Assembly (NCBI GenBank): GCA_024195585.1
Contig: SWBL01000097.1
Location: 85,807 to 149,806 of the forward strand
DNA length: 64,000 bases
DNA from: Aureobasidium sp. EXF-3400
Taxonomy: Eukaryota; Ascomycota; Dothideomycetes; Dothideales; Saccotheciaceae
Direction: 5' to 3'
This document shows, piece by piece, positions 10,777 through 20,824 of this stretch. Numbering within the stretch: the stretch's first letter is position 1; every line of letters starts with the position of its first letter. The position numbers were made by a program, and so were the translations under genes. Below the pieces are notes generated by a model. It was not told where the DNA came from. It saw only the letters and a list, made by a program, of their open reading frames with translations, and searched no databases.

Positions 10777-11343
10777 TTTCGGATCATGCCTTTTGTACTA
10801 TATATCCATTTTATGTACCAAAATTTCCATTCATGTACCTACTTTCTCCTCGGACAAAGCCATTACGACTCTCGGAAGGTGGTTGTTTGTGAGAGAATCG
10901 ATTTTGCTATCTTTGATTCTCAACGAGATCATCCCTCCAACACCTTCCATCAATATACGCATCACAGGCGTGCAATCATGTCCAGTCACCAATCGGCTCT
11001 TCATCGGCGCTCGAACAACGTCAATCTCGTCTTTACAGCTGCTGTCTCCGTCTTGTTCTTCGTTGATGCCCGGAGGCATAGAATTGTCCAGTAACCATTG
11101 GTGTAGTATCAACGTAGGTGACTGTAGCTTAGGTTTGAAATATCAGTCTTTGTCTTTCTAATCCCCACGGAGTTGTCCGCAGCAAGATGAACAAAACCCA
11201 TGGGTTCAGGCAATCGTCTTCCGAGAAAAGTGGACCCAGCAAGACTCAACAGCCCTGAGAGCAACAACGATCATCAACAGGTATAAGATAGTAGGTCTAG
11301 CCACTGGGATTACTTCCAAGCTTTTCGATTCAAGTCAACGACA
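10777..11343. other. Spacer with transporter promoter
   Basis: 567 bp between mL38 and the transporter. A TATAAG element at 11282-11287 lies about 60 bp before the transporter ATG. A 93-codon minus-strand frame (10831-11112) has no ATG at its 5' end and no recognisable motif, so it is not called. Confidence 0.45.
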
Positions 11344-12948
11344 ATGGCCTCTTCTGTGGAAATGGCCGTGAACACCAAAGAAGCAGAACATCAACAAGGA
11401 GATGAAGCCAAAGATGCCAAAGTCAACGTCTGGGATACCGAATCCGATATATCAAAGAATCCAAAGAGTATCTCTTGGTATGTCATTTTCGCCAGTGCAC
11501 TCGCGAACTTTTCGGATGGATATCAGAATAATCTCGTAAGTATCATCTTGAGTATTCTCTTCACACTCAAAGCAACACCACAACTGACGCAAAAATCACA
11601 GTCTTCAAACACAAATGTAATCTTCAAACACACCCTCGGAAACACCTACACCTCTGCCATTCAAACCAGAATATCCAATGCTTTGCTGGTTGGCGCTGTG
11701 ATTGGTATTGTTGTTCTTGGCTATACTTGCGATATCTGGAGTCGACGAGGAGGATTGTGGGTTACTTCTTCTCTGGTTGTTGTGGGGAGTTTGTTGGCTA
11801 CTTTGGTGTTTCAGGTAGAGGGACAAGGCGTGGAGGGCATGATGTGGTATATGACGATTGCAAGAGGCATAACTGGTGTTGGTGTGGGAGGCGAGTATCC
11901 GCCTTCTGCTGCTGCTGCTTTGGAGGGGAGTAACGAGGTAAGTTCCTCTGCATCCCATTGCTATACAACAAATCTTGGGAAAGTTGAAAGAAGAAGAAGA
12001 GCAAAGCTAATAAAGAGAAATCAGCATTACGATCACATCAGAGGACCCATCCAAGTCCTCACTTCAACCCTCATGGCCACCTCCGCAGCACCAATCTGCA
12101 CAGCAATCTACCTCCTCACCCTCATCGCCACCCACAACAATCTCATCACCGCTTTCCACGCCATCTACTCCATTTCCATCTTTCTACCTCTATTCGTCGC
12201 ATTCCTCCGTTTCCGCATGCGCGACGGCCTCCTCTTCCGCCGCAACAAGATCGAAAACATTTCTCCACCATACCTTTTGGTGCTCAAACGCTACGGCTGG
12301 AGACTGCTCGGCACCTCTTCAGCCTTCTTCCTCTACGACTTTATCAATTTTCCTAATAGCATTATGAGTGCAGCAATCATCAATAACGTGGTACCGGGAA
12401 AGAACATCCGACAAACGGCAATCTGGCAATTCATTCTCGCGCTTCTTGCAGTACCCGGCCCTATTGTGGGAAGCTACCTTACCAATCGCATAGGACGACG
12501 CTGGACAGGAATAGCAGGATGGATTGGTTATATCATTCTCGGTTTTATCATCGGTGATTGCTACTCCTCCCTCACTTCTTCTGCCAATATTGCTGCGTTT
12601 GTGGTTCTCTATGGTCTGATGCAGAGTTTTGGTCACATGGGTCCTGGTGCCACCATCGGCTTGATGAGTGTAGAGCTTTTTCCTACGGCGGTAAGGGGTG
12701 TTAGTTATGGTGTCTCGGCTGCTTTTGGCAAAGCTGGTGCTGCGGTGGGGACGCAGGTTTTTACGCCTATTAGAGATGCTGCGGGTCCGGCTAGTACGTT
12801 TTATTTGCTGGGTGGGTTGAGTATTTTGGGAGCAGGCATCTACTGGATCTTGCCGGAAGGAAGGGATATTGATTTGGCGGCTGAAGACGAGAGCTTCAAC
12901 GAATATCTTAGAAGGGTGGGGTGGGGTGTGGATAAATTATCCACCTGA
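11344..12948 (+). CDS. MFS transporter, phosphate/glycerophosphodiester family (Pho84/Git1-like)
   Basis: Three exons, 11344-11535, 11602-11937 and 12025-12948, give 483 residues. Both introns (66 and 87 nt) keep the frame, so unspliced translation is also open, but it would insert non-membrane sequence into helix 1 and into the loop after helix 4. Typical features are SWYVIFASALANFSDGYQNN at helix 1, the GGEYPPSAAAALEGSNE motif after helix 4, and NRIGRRW in the second half; there are 12 predicted helices. The family imports phosphate, glycerophosphoinositol or related esters with protons at the plasma membrane. The exact substrate is not determinable. Confidence 0.87.
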   Translation: MASSVEMAVNTKEAEHQQGDEAKDAKVNVWDTESDISKNPKSISWYVIFASALANFSDGYQNNLVSIILSILFTLKATPQLTQKSQSSNTNVIFKHTLGNTYTSAIQTRISNALLVGAVIGIVVLGYTCDIWSRRGGLWVTSSLVVVGSLLATLVFQVEGQGVEGMMWYMTIARGITGVGVGGEYPPSAAAALEGSNEVSSSASHCYTTNLGKVERRRRAKLIKRNQHYDHIRGPIQVLTSTLMATSAAPICTAIYLLTLIATHNNLITAFHAIYSISIFLPLFVAFLRFRMRDGLLFRRNKIENISPPYLLVLKRYGWRLLGTSSAFFLYDFINFPNSIMSAAIINNVVPGKNIRQTAIWQFILALLAVPGPIVGSYLTNRIGRRWTGIAGWIGYIILGFIIGDCYSSLTSSANIAAFVVLYGLMQSFGHMGPGATIGLMSVELFPTAVRGVSYGVSAAFGKAGAAVGTQVFTPIRDAAGPASTFYLLGGLSILGAGIYWILPEGRDIDLAAEDESFNEYLRRVGWGVDKLST

Positions 12949-13125
12949 GTGTTGAGACTGATGCTGCTAAGAGGTAGATGTGTTCAGGAACTAAGATGAT
13001 ATCTTCTGCTTGGCCTTTGCTCCAATGTATACCCTCATTGATCCTGTTCTTCAAAATGAGTCTAGGGTGCGTCTGCATTGCTTGTAACACTTAACATACA
13101 AGTCAAGCAAGACAATACCACCACG

Positions 13126-13419
13126 TCAATGTTGTCTTGACCGACAGCAGTCGCCCACCGCAGCATGACAACACCCGCAAGTCGCAGGAATTTCTCGTAA
13201 TCCAGCTTTATGTTTTTGGCAAACATGATCAGATCGCAGTTCCAGGACCAGTTTGTTGCTTCCAAGTTGACAAGTATCTGAACATGAGGCATATCGCTTA
13301 ATTTTGTTCTCGTGTTTTGTTCGGTCGTAACTATAACCCAATGAAATGGCGAGTATACCACCCACAGCGAAGAGGAGGGTGTTTGCAATGAGACCTAGGG
13401 TCCTTTTGTCGTCGGACAT
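13126..13419 (-). CDS. Possible small single-pass membrane protein
   Basis: An ATG at 13419 opens a 97-codon frame. Its first ~35 residues form a plausible membrane segment (TLGLIANTLLFAVGGILAISL) followed by a basic stretch. The C half is Cys-rich and less convincing, so an unseen intron is possible; another frame at 13062-13200 could supply a second exon. I do not recognise a family. The spacer 12949-13693 otherwise shows nothing. Confidence 0.3.
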   Translation of the reverse strand: MSDDKRTLGLIANTLLFAVGGILAISLGYSYDRTKHENKIKRYASCSDTCQLGSNKLVLELRSDHVCQKHKAGLREIPATCGCCHAAVGDCCRSRQH

Positions 13420-13693
13420 GGTTGTTAGTTGTAGAGGAGACGCTTATTGTAACATGGTAGTTCTGGATTCAACTGTAGGATTTCGAGCTCGCTAGCGTGT
13501 GCTGCTGCTGTTAATGGCCCTTGTTAAACAACTCCGAAGAACCGTCAGTCGAGTGATCTGGGGCAGGATAAATTCCGGCAAGTCAGCGTTGACTGAATGT
13601 TCTTGTCTGTAAAAATTATATTGTCTTTCATGCAATCAGCAATCAGTTTTCTTTTTCGCTCAGACGACCCTTATCTGCATTATCATCTGTAAT

Positions 13694-15622
13694 CTATGAC
13701 TGTTTCCAAAGATCCCAATACCTTCCTTTGAGCTCACAAAGCTCTTGATGCCGCCCTCTCTCTACTATCCTGCCTTGATGCATCACCAATATCTGATCGG
13801 CTTCGACGATAGTGCTTAATCGATGAGCAACTACGATCATAGTTCTTCCCTTCCCGAGCTCTTTGAGCGCGCCTCTAATTTTGCCTTCCGTCACTGTGTC
13901 AACAGAGCTGGTGGCTTCATCCAGCAACACGATCGGAGCATCTCTCAATAGCGCTCTTGCGATGGCTAGTCTTTGTGCTTCACCACCGGATACCTTGACA
14001 CCACGCTCTCCAACTCGCGTGCTATAACCGTTGGCATATTGCATGATAGTATCATGAATGGCAGCAGCACGACAAGCTTCGAAGACCTCTTCATCGGTTG
14101 CCGAGCTCCGCGCATATCGAACATTATCCATAATCGAGGCATTGAAGAACAATGCAGTCTGTGGAACCACACTGATAGCATCGCGCAGGGAATCCAGAGT
14201 CACGTCTTGGATGCTCTGACCGGCTATCGTAATCCTACCAGATTCGATGTCGTGGACTCGCATCAGAAGCTTCAAGATGGAAGATTTGCCGGCACCGGTC
14301 TCTCCAACTAGCGCGATAGTCTGACCTGGTAATGCTGTAAAAGAGACTTCGCGGAGTGCGTAGTGGCCTTCGTCGTACATCAGAGAAACATCTTCGAACT
14401 GAATGTCGCCTCCGCGAAGAGCAAGCGGATATGCTTCTGACGTATCCGCGATTGAAGGTTTGGTCTTGAACAGCATAAGAAGTCGTTCAGCGTCGATAAA
14501 GTCATTCGATAACCAATGAATATGGTTTGTCAAATACGTCAGAGGATAGATAATGGCATCCCAGTAAGAAAGGAAGAAGACAAAATCTCCAGGCGAGGCT
14601 TCTCCAGAAGCAATGTTATGGATAATGATATATGCCAGAGCAAAGAATGTCGCAGATATCAGAAGCTCCACTCCAGCATCCAGAAGTGCTTTCTTCTGAT
14701 CAAACCAGGTTTTTGCTTTTGTATGGGAAGTCACCGCATCAGCCAGGATGCGGGCCTCTCGCTTGAATTGATTGAAAAAAGCCACTGTCTGCCAGCCTTC
14801 GATGGCTTGGTGTGTTTTCCGAATCTGTATCCTTTCTGCTCTGGTCATATCCCTCCGATTGCCAGTCATGAGTTTGGTGGAGAAAGCCTGCGCTGTCAAG
14901 TAGACCACACAAGCGGTAAAAAAGACAATCGCCACCACTGGAGTGAACTTTCTGGAGAAAATCGTACCAGCAACAATGACATCTATGAGTGTTGGGGCAA
15001 TCTCAAAGACTATTGTGTCCAGCACAAAACCCAACGACTCGCCTTGTTCAATTGTCTTCATGACTTCCGCCGAATCATGTGTGGAGTGAAAATCAAACGA
15101 CTGAGCCATGACGTGGTCAAAGGCCGCTTTGGTAAGTGTACTGTATGAGAATTGCTTGATGGGTATTTTCGACAGATTTTGAATAAGAACCAGACCAGAT
15201 TCGTGATTGGAAATGTCCAGTATGAGTAAGATGAGGAGTTCCCGAGTAGGCACGACACCAGAGGTGACTTTGTCCGCAATAACACCGAGTGTATATGGTA
15301 ATGCAGCTTGTACCATTCGTTGCAGAATAAAAGCAAGAATGCAGATGAAGAGGCATAATTGAATCTTGATGTTTTTGCGAGGGAATACAAAGGGGATAAA
15401 GATTGCAAAATCTCGAAGATATCCTAGCCATCCTTTGGTTTCGCTCAGTCTTGTGGCACGCGCATCTTTGACATCTTGATCATCATCGCTGTCAGTGTCG
15501 CTGTCGTGGTCGCTGAAATTGTTTGTATGGTCGTCATTGAGATCCTGGGGAAGTGCTGCCTCAAGTAGAGGATCAGAGTCTTGCGAGCCGGCGCCAGGCG
15601 ATTTCCGTGATTGAGACAGCAT
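13694..15622 (-). CDS. ABC half-transporter, heavy-metal-tolerance/Atm1 type
   Basis: Intronless, 642 residues. An acidic Ser/Asp-rich N terminus precedes a six-helix transmembrane domain (about residues 85-385) and one nucleotide-binding domain with Walker A GETGAGKS, a signature VSGGEAQR (Val replacing the usual Leu), Walker B IVLLDEATSSVD and the VAHRLST H-loop. One TMD plus one NBD means it works as a dimer. The layout resembles Hmt1/Atm1/ABCB6 proteins, which export thiol- or metal-conjugates from the vacuole or mitochondrion. It lacks the long extra N-terminal helices of classical Hmt1 and has no obvious mitochondrial presequence, so a vacuolar or endosomal site is the guess. Confidence 0.85.
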   Translation of the reverse strand: MLSQSRKSPGAGSQDSDPLLEAALPQDLNDDHTNNFSDHDSDTDSDDDQDVKDARATRLSETKGWLGYLRDFAIFIPFVFPRKNIKIQLCLFICILAFILQRMVQAALPYTLGVIADKVTSGVVPTRELLILLILDISNHESGLVLIQNLSKIPIKQFSYSTLTKAAFDHVMAQSFDFHSTHDSAEVMKTIEQGESLGFVLDTIVFEIAPTLIDVIVAGTIFSRKFTPVVAIVFFTACVVYLTAQAFSTKLMTGNRRDMTRAERIQIRKTHQAIEGWQTVAFFNQFKREARILADAVTSHTKAKTWFDQKKALLDAGVELLISATFFALAYIIIHNIASGEASPGDFVFFLSYWDAIIYPLTYLTNHIHWLSNDFIDAERLLMLFKTKPSIADTSEAYPLALRGGDIQFEDVSLMYDEGHYALREVSFTALPGQTIALVGETGAGKSSILKLLMRVHDIESGRITIAGQSIQDVTLDSLRDAISVVPQTALFFNASIMDNVRYARSSATDEEVFEACRAAAIHDTIMQYANGYSTRVGERGVKVSGGEAQRLAIARALLRDAPIVLLDEATSSVDTVTEGKIRGALKELGKGRTMIVVAHRLSTIVEADQILVMHQGRIVERGRHQELCELKGRYWDLWKQS

Positions 15623-17202
15623 TCAGAATATTTTGGTAGATTATAAGACGTGCTACCTATCTCTTATTTATGTAGTCGAGGGGTTGCGCACATCGCCACT
15701 GTATACGCAACAAACGCTGCTCGAAACTTTCTTGAGGTCGCTCAAATCTGACACCGCAGGCAGTCCGTGAGTCGCCGTTACCTCACGTAGATCGCTCGGA
15801 GTCCGCGGGTCGCCGCTGCCTAGTAAGTCATAATAAATCCAGAATCAAGAATTGCAATGAGCTACAGTTCTCTCATAGCTAGTTTCAGAACATATGTTGA
15901 CGTGAAGGTTTGTTGTACACCGCTTGGAATACGTGCTGGGCGGTTGAAAGTCATCCCGCTTATTCCGTCATTCCGGTGTCTACTCCGAGGATTCGTCAAC
16001 CAACGGCATGGATGGCAGCGAACAGGCCGAAGAGGCGTAAGCATTTCACTTCGAAAAACCAATCATAGAGAATACCGCTGCCTCATATTGCGTTTGATAT
16101 AGACTCGGGATTCAATCATCGATTGCTCTATTGAAAATTTAATCCAAAACGCGGAATCCTTAACTGTGCTGCTATCGGCTCAAACATTGGACTCTTGTAG
16201 GTAAAAGTCAAAGATAGGATACTGTGTTCCAATCGACCTCGCCCATTCTTTATCGTCGTTATTCCACTGAATCATCAAACCCGTGGTGCCAAGTCAAACC
16301 CTCGACTCCCGATTACCACCTGCAGCCACCAGGATATCCAGCTACCTCATAGCCATGTAATGGAACATCGCTTCCCTATTCGTAATCACTTTGTCCACTG
16401 ACGCAGCAGCGCTAACCATGCGTCTGGAATCTGACTTGGACTGAGACTTTGTCGCAAGCAATGGTGTTGTTTCTTTCTGATCGGACTGTAGCGTTTGGTA
16501 GCGAGCAGGCTATCATACATGTAAGCTATTATGTTCATGCTATAAGCTATTGTCCATGCTCACCTCTTTTCTAATGGATGCAATGGCCTGGCGAAGGCTG
16601 GTGTGCTTGTTTGGAAAAGACATTTCGATTGTGAGAGCGGATAGATCGAGACAGAGTTCGAGTTGTTATAGAGTAAACCCGTCGAGTAGTGCGGATGTAA
16701 TGCGCTTCTTAATCTTGAGCGGTATTCAGATAGACGAAGAAGAGGAGGCAGATGATGATGAGATGATCGAAGATCATGAGGCGAATTGTTTGATGATGGA
16801 TGGAAGCACTGTGTGAAAAGCTCCTTATGAATAAGATTGAGTCGACAAGGTGATGCTGTGAGTGATGTGATTTGACTCATTGTGAGCGCTGATGTTGTTA
16901 TATATATCGAGCAGTTTGCTGACGGAATAAGATGGCGGAATGGAATATCGGAATAGCCGGAGTTGTACTCGGAATAGAATTTGGCGGTACCAGCAAGTCG
17001 TTCCGTGATCCTCCACCGGCATAAACGCATGCATGATGTGCAATACGCTACCGGACTGGGCAATCGGAATTGAAAATGAGTTGTGTTCTGATGAGACTCT
17101 CGGACTCATTTCGAACGTCAGCAATTTTTGCGCCCGGAGTATAAGCCTCCAGGCCCGGAGTCGAACTTGTAGTAGCTCATATAACTCAGGTGATATCCCG
17201 AT
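15623..17202. promoter_or_regulatory. 1.6-kb spacer with many CGGAAT/ATTCCG hexamers
   Basis: No convincing gene is present; short frames at 15857-16102 (plus), 16550-16816 (plus) and 16560-17063 (minus) overlap without motifs. The region is the upstream side of the ABC transporter and the 3' flank of the Zn2Cys6 gene. CGGAAT or its complement occurs at 15962, 15970, 16152, 16923, 16936, 16949, 16970 and 17065; three of the 16.9-kb copies are spaced exactly 13 bp. CGG-containing words are typical targets of Zn2Cys6 regulators. Confidence 0.45.
15760..15822. repeat. Imperfect direct repeat, two ~24-bp copies
   Basis: Copies at about 15760-15783 and 15799-15822 share the pattern AGTCCGYGRGTCGCCGYTRCCT. 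Apart from one base at the edge they differ only by transitions (C/T, G/A). Confidence 0.5.
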
Positions 17203-19542
17203 CTATACTCCACCACTTGCGTTTGTCCAGTCGATACCTTCTATCCAATTGTTCATATCAATCAAATTAGCCGCGTCCCAGTCAAATAAGTCCAGTAGTG
17301 AGCCATCCGCCTGTCCCACTACTTCGAGACCAACATTCGACACCGGAACCTGGACACCTGTTATGAAGTTGCTTGTGACTTCAGGCTCTGCTCGTTGGAT
17401 ATCATTGGCGGCAAGCGAAAGCAGATACTCCAACACTTCATCCAATGCACCAGAGATAAGTCCCGATGCTTTTATGCAGAGAGCGTAATTCGCATTCTCC
17501 GGACGATAGACACCTTCCAGGAAGGTCACAAAAACCGAAAGACGTCGGATTGATACACGGCGGACCAAATCAACAAACTGCACTCGGTTCATGGTTCTCC
17601 TTGCAGTCTTTAGCGCGTTGATGAGTGTTATCGCACTAGGTAATCCGTAGCACAAGACCTTCCTTTGTGTTAGTCATCGAACGACAAAGAGACAGCTGAC
17701 TTTGACTCACAGTACTCGCCCTAAAGCTATGGTGCAGATGAGAAACAGCCCTGTTACGAAAGCCGCCAGATTGGAGAGTAGTCTCGATGATGCTTGAGCA
17801 AGTCTGAACCATATCTGCAGAGCAATTGCCATCATGCTTACCCGTCAAGCGATAGATATGGAACAGTGTCTGCAGGTAATTGAGATATATCTCTGCCAAT
17901 CTGAGGCATGATATGGGCGCCAGATCAGATTTCCAGCATCCAGACTGGTAATGAATGCGATTAGGAAGGCTTTCCCACGTTTGCTTGCACCGAAGTGCTA
18001 TATCTCTATGACATTGTTAGCATCACACATTCCTGGTATTTCTATGTCTGAAGTGGAAAGGGATCTGCTGACTCTAGTTTAGATCTTGTCTCTTGATCAA
18101 GAGGCTTCAGTTGATGCAAGAGGGTTTCCTCTTTGAACTGCGCGAGGAGATACAGCGCTCGGATCCAAGAAGTATTCGAATTGGAGCCTCCAGTGTACCA
18201 CCCACCGCTTCGTTCCAATGCAGCTAGCTCTTCGTCACTAAGACCATTGGAGCAGAGCTGATCATCAGTGAGTTCCAGTGGTAAGCGACAGTCAGCGTAG
18301 TAGCTAGGTATCCGGGGCGGACGATCGAACAGCGTAGCGAGAAGTTTGTCCCAGTGAAACGCAGCCGCGAAGATTCTTCTGCGACACTCAGCGAGGAAGA
18401 ACGAGACTTTTGTGATAGCTGCCTCTCTGTGTATCTCCAGGCCGAAAATGTCGGTGGACAGATCACCGAGTCGTCGCCAAACAGTCGGACCTACAGACAT
18501 ACGAATAGCGATCAGTGTCCTGCTTCACACGAGAGAACATAGCCAAGAAAAATGTGAACCTACTGGAATAGCCTTGGATACTCGTAGTGATACGCAAGTT
18601 CTCGTACGACAACCACACTATCACATCGTTCATTTCTAGTGCTAATTCTCGAGCGAGTCGCAAGCATCGCGCACTACACTGGAACATCGTTTGGACAAAG
18701 GCGTGACTCTCCTCATTTTCCGAAAGCAGGCGGGATGCACGAACAGCAACGGAGAAGACCAACCCGATGCTTTCTACTCGCAGATTTGCGCCGCTATAGA
18801 AGCTTAGGAATTCCGGCAAGGAGGTGGACGAGGTTATGGTACTCGTCGAGATTGTAGCACGCAAGATCCGTTGGGCCATTGCCGATACAGCGACTTTGCT
18901 AGTAGTGAGATCAGTTGTGGCTCGCTGGTGGAGAATATCCTCGTGAATTTGTTCGAGGTCAGATATGATAGGCAGCACGAGTTGGCCCGGAATAGCGGCG
19001 ACCTGACCCATACGATAGTAGTCTGCAAGAAGCCTTCTGATAGTGCTGCAATGGTGAAGCTGCTCCAGAACATATGTTATAGACAGCAAATCTTCCTCGA
19101 GCGTTTCGTTACCGCGGTCATCGTACATTGCCGTCGCGATAACATTTTGTGTACTTGCGTCGTCGAGACTCTGGAGAGAAAGTAACGGAAGCGTCGCAGG
19201 AGACGTTGTGCTTGAACCAGAGACTGAAAGTAGGCGACTGCTCGGGTCGCTGTTCCTCACCCTGGCATCCAGATGATTGTTGTTGTGGAGTGGTGTTGCA
19301 GCTACTGAAGGCGTTTGTATACTCGCTTCTGTCAAATCTACTCCAAGACCGTCCTGCGACGACATTCGAGCGCGCTTTGATGGCCGTGTCAGAGGAGCCG
19401 GATGGTACCAACACTCGCTGCCCATGTTGCGACGACGACAACGATCACAGATTGGCATGCGATGGTCGCAACGCACTTTATTTCGGCGGCAAGGCTCGCA
19501 AGACGCCTGTTTACCATTTTTGCGACTTGCGGTAGCCGACAT
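17203..19542 (-). CDS. Zn(II)2Cys6 transcription factor with fungal MHR domain
   Basis: Four exons, 19542-18564, 18490-18073, 18005-17711 and 17658-17203, give 715 residues; introns of 73, 67 and 52 nt restore frame at ...QGYSS/PTVWRR..., ...RSKLE/DIALRC... and ...FRAST/VLCYGL.... An in-frame ATG at 19587 is possible, but MSATASRKNGKQ at 19542 is the more usual start. The binuclear cluster CEPCRRNKVRCDHRMPIC...C sits at residues ~15-45, followed by a basic linker. The middle region (VGPTVWRRLGDLSTDIFG... CRRRIFAAAFHWDK) is the fungal-specific MHR domain. It is a nuclear regulator of unknown targets. Neighbours are an ABC transporter and an SDR. CGGAAT words flank the gene on both sides. Confidence 0.9.
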
Positions 19543-19889
19543 GGTGCTTTGAGAATTTTGGGGTGAAGTTGTCAAGATGTCAAGCATGAACTCCGGTGGT
19601 CGTATTCCGGTGTGAGAGTCGTGTGCATGATCATGACGGCTGCTGTCACGACTACCTTAATTAGGCAGGTAGATGTCATCAGCCAAGCTTTGCCGGATCT
19701 TACTCCGGCACTCCTTGATGGATGATGTATCATCTGTATACCAGTCACGTACGTGGAACCCCCTCATCTCAATAGTATAAGACTTGACTCGATATCCTCC
19801 CCAACAAAACACGACTGGAGTTTTAGTAGCGGAGTTTCAATCCGCAAATGTTCGAGCATTAAGCCTTTATGTGTTTTCATTATCATAAT
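19543..19889. promoter_or_regulatory. Promoter of the Zn2Cys6 gene
   Basis: This 347-bp stretch contains an ATTCCG word near 19604 and several CTCCGG words. No gene is seen. Possible self-binding sites are an inference. Confidence 0.4.
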
Positions 19890-20648
19890 CTACCAAGGCA
19901 CAACACCATCATCAGACACCATAACAGCATGAACATCCTTCTTCTCCCCCAACACACTCTTCACCAACTCCTTCGCTCCATCCCTCGGATCCTTGAACCC
20001 AGAGTTATCATTCAAGTTAGTAGCACAATACCCCGGATCCGCCGCTGAAACCACGAAACCCTCTTTCTCAAGCTGCAACGCATATCCCAGCATAATCATA
20101 TTCAAAGCAGTCTTGGTAGAGCGATAGATAGGGTAATTGTTGGCGGCATACAAAGTATCGGGCTTGGAAGCAAGTTCCAAAGAAGCAAGGCCTGAAGAGG
20201 TGAAAGCCAGGCGTTTGACTGAGCCTTTGCGGAGAAGAGGTAGGAAGGCTTCTGTGACTACTGCGACGCCAAAGACATTGGTCTCGTAGTGGGAGCGGTA
20301 GATCTCGCGGAGGCTGGGTCCGCTGCCGTCGGTGGAGGCTGACTGGGCTTGAGCAATTCCGGCATTGTTGAGGAGGATGTCGAGTTTGCCGTATTTCTCT
20401 TCGACTTGCTTGGCTGCTGCGGTGATGGATGAGTCGGAGTTGACGTCAATCTCGAGAGGTGAGAAGTCGGAGACGGAGACCTTGACAGACGAGTCTGCAA
20501 CAAGGGTCTCAATGGCTTTGTTGGCCTTGTTGATGTCACGGCTGCCAATCAAGACGTGGTGGTTGCCGGTGGCGGCGAGCTGTTGGGCGGCGTAGTAGCC
20601 CAGACCTTGGTTTGCGCCAGTAATGAGAACAAGAGTTTTAGACGACAT
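19890..20648 (-). CDS. Short-chain dehydrogenase/reductase, carbonyl-reductase-like
   Basis: Intronless, 252 residues from the ATG at 20648 (MSSKTLVLITGANQGLG); the longer frame from 20702 is left out because the Rossmann fold starts right after this Met. The cofactor motif TGANQGLG, the NNAG structural motif, a catalytic Ser (AFTSSG) and YxxxK (YRSTK) are all present, so the enzyme should be active and NADP(H)-preferring (Arg of SRD after beta2). It is an atypical-loop classical SDR similar to fungal carbonyl reductases. The substrate is unknown. It sits between a Zn2Cys6 regulator and DNA ligase IV. Confidence 0.88.
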   Translation of the reverse strand: MSSKTLVLITGANQGLGYYAAQQLAATGNHHVLIGSRDINKANKAIETLVADSSVKVSVSDFSPLEIDVNSDSSITAAAKQVEEKYGKLDILLNNAGIAQAQSASTDGSGPSLREIYRSHYETNVFGVAVVTEAFLPLLRKGSVKRLAFTSSGLASLELASKPDTLYAANNYPIYRSTKTALNMIMLGYALQLEKEGFVVSAADPGYCATNLNDNSGFKDPRDGAKELVKSVLGEKKDVHAVMVSDDGVVPW

Positions 20649-20824
20649 GATTGTGAATATGATTATCGGACTGATGAGTATGAAGGTTGAAATGGATGTC
20701 AATGGGCTTTTGTATTACTCGTAGCTATCGGAGCTGGTGTGGATCTATGTGGCGGGTTTTGTTTCCGACTTCTAAACTCCGTCAACTCCGGGGTGGAATT
20801 GTTCGTCGAGATATAAGCCGGACT

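Noticed and set aside
16560..17124. Overlapping minus frames of 99-167 codons
   Set aside because: No shared motif, signal peptide or splice logic; the AT-rich and repeat-like composition fits intergenic DNA.
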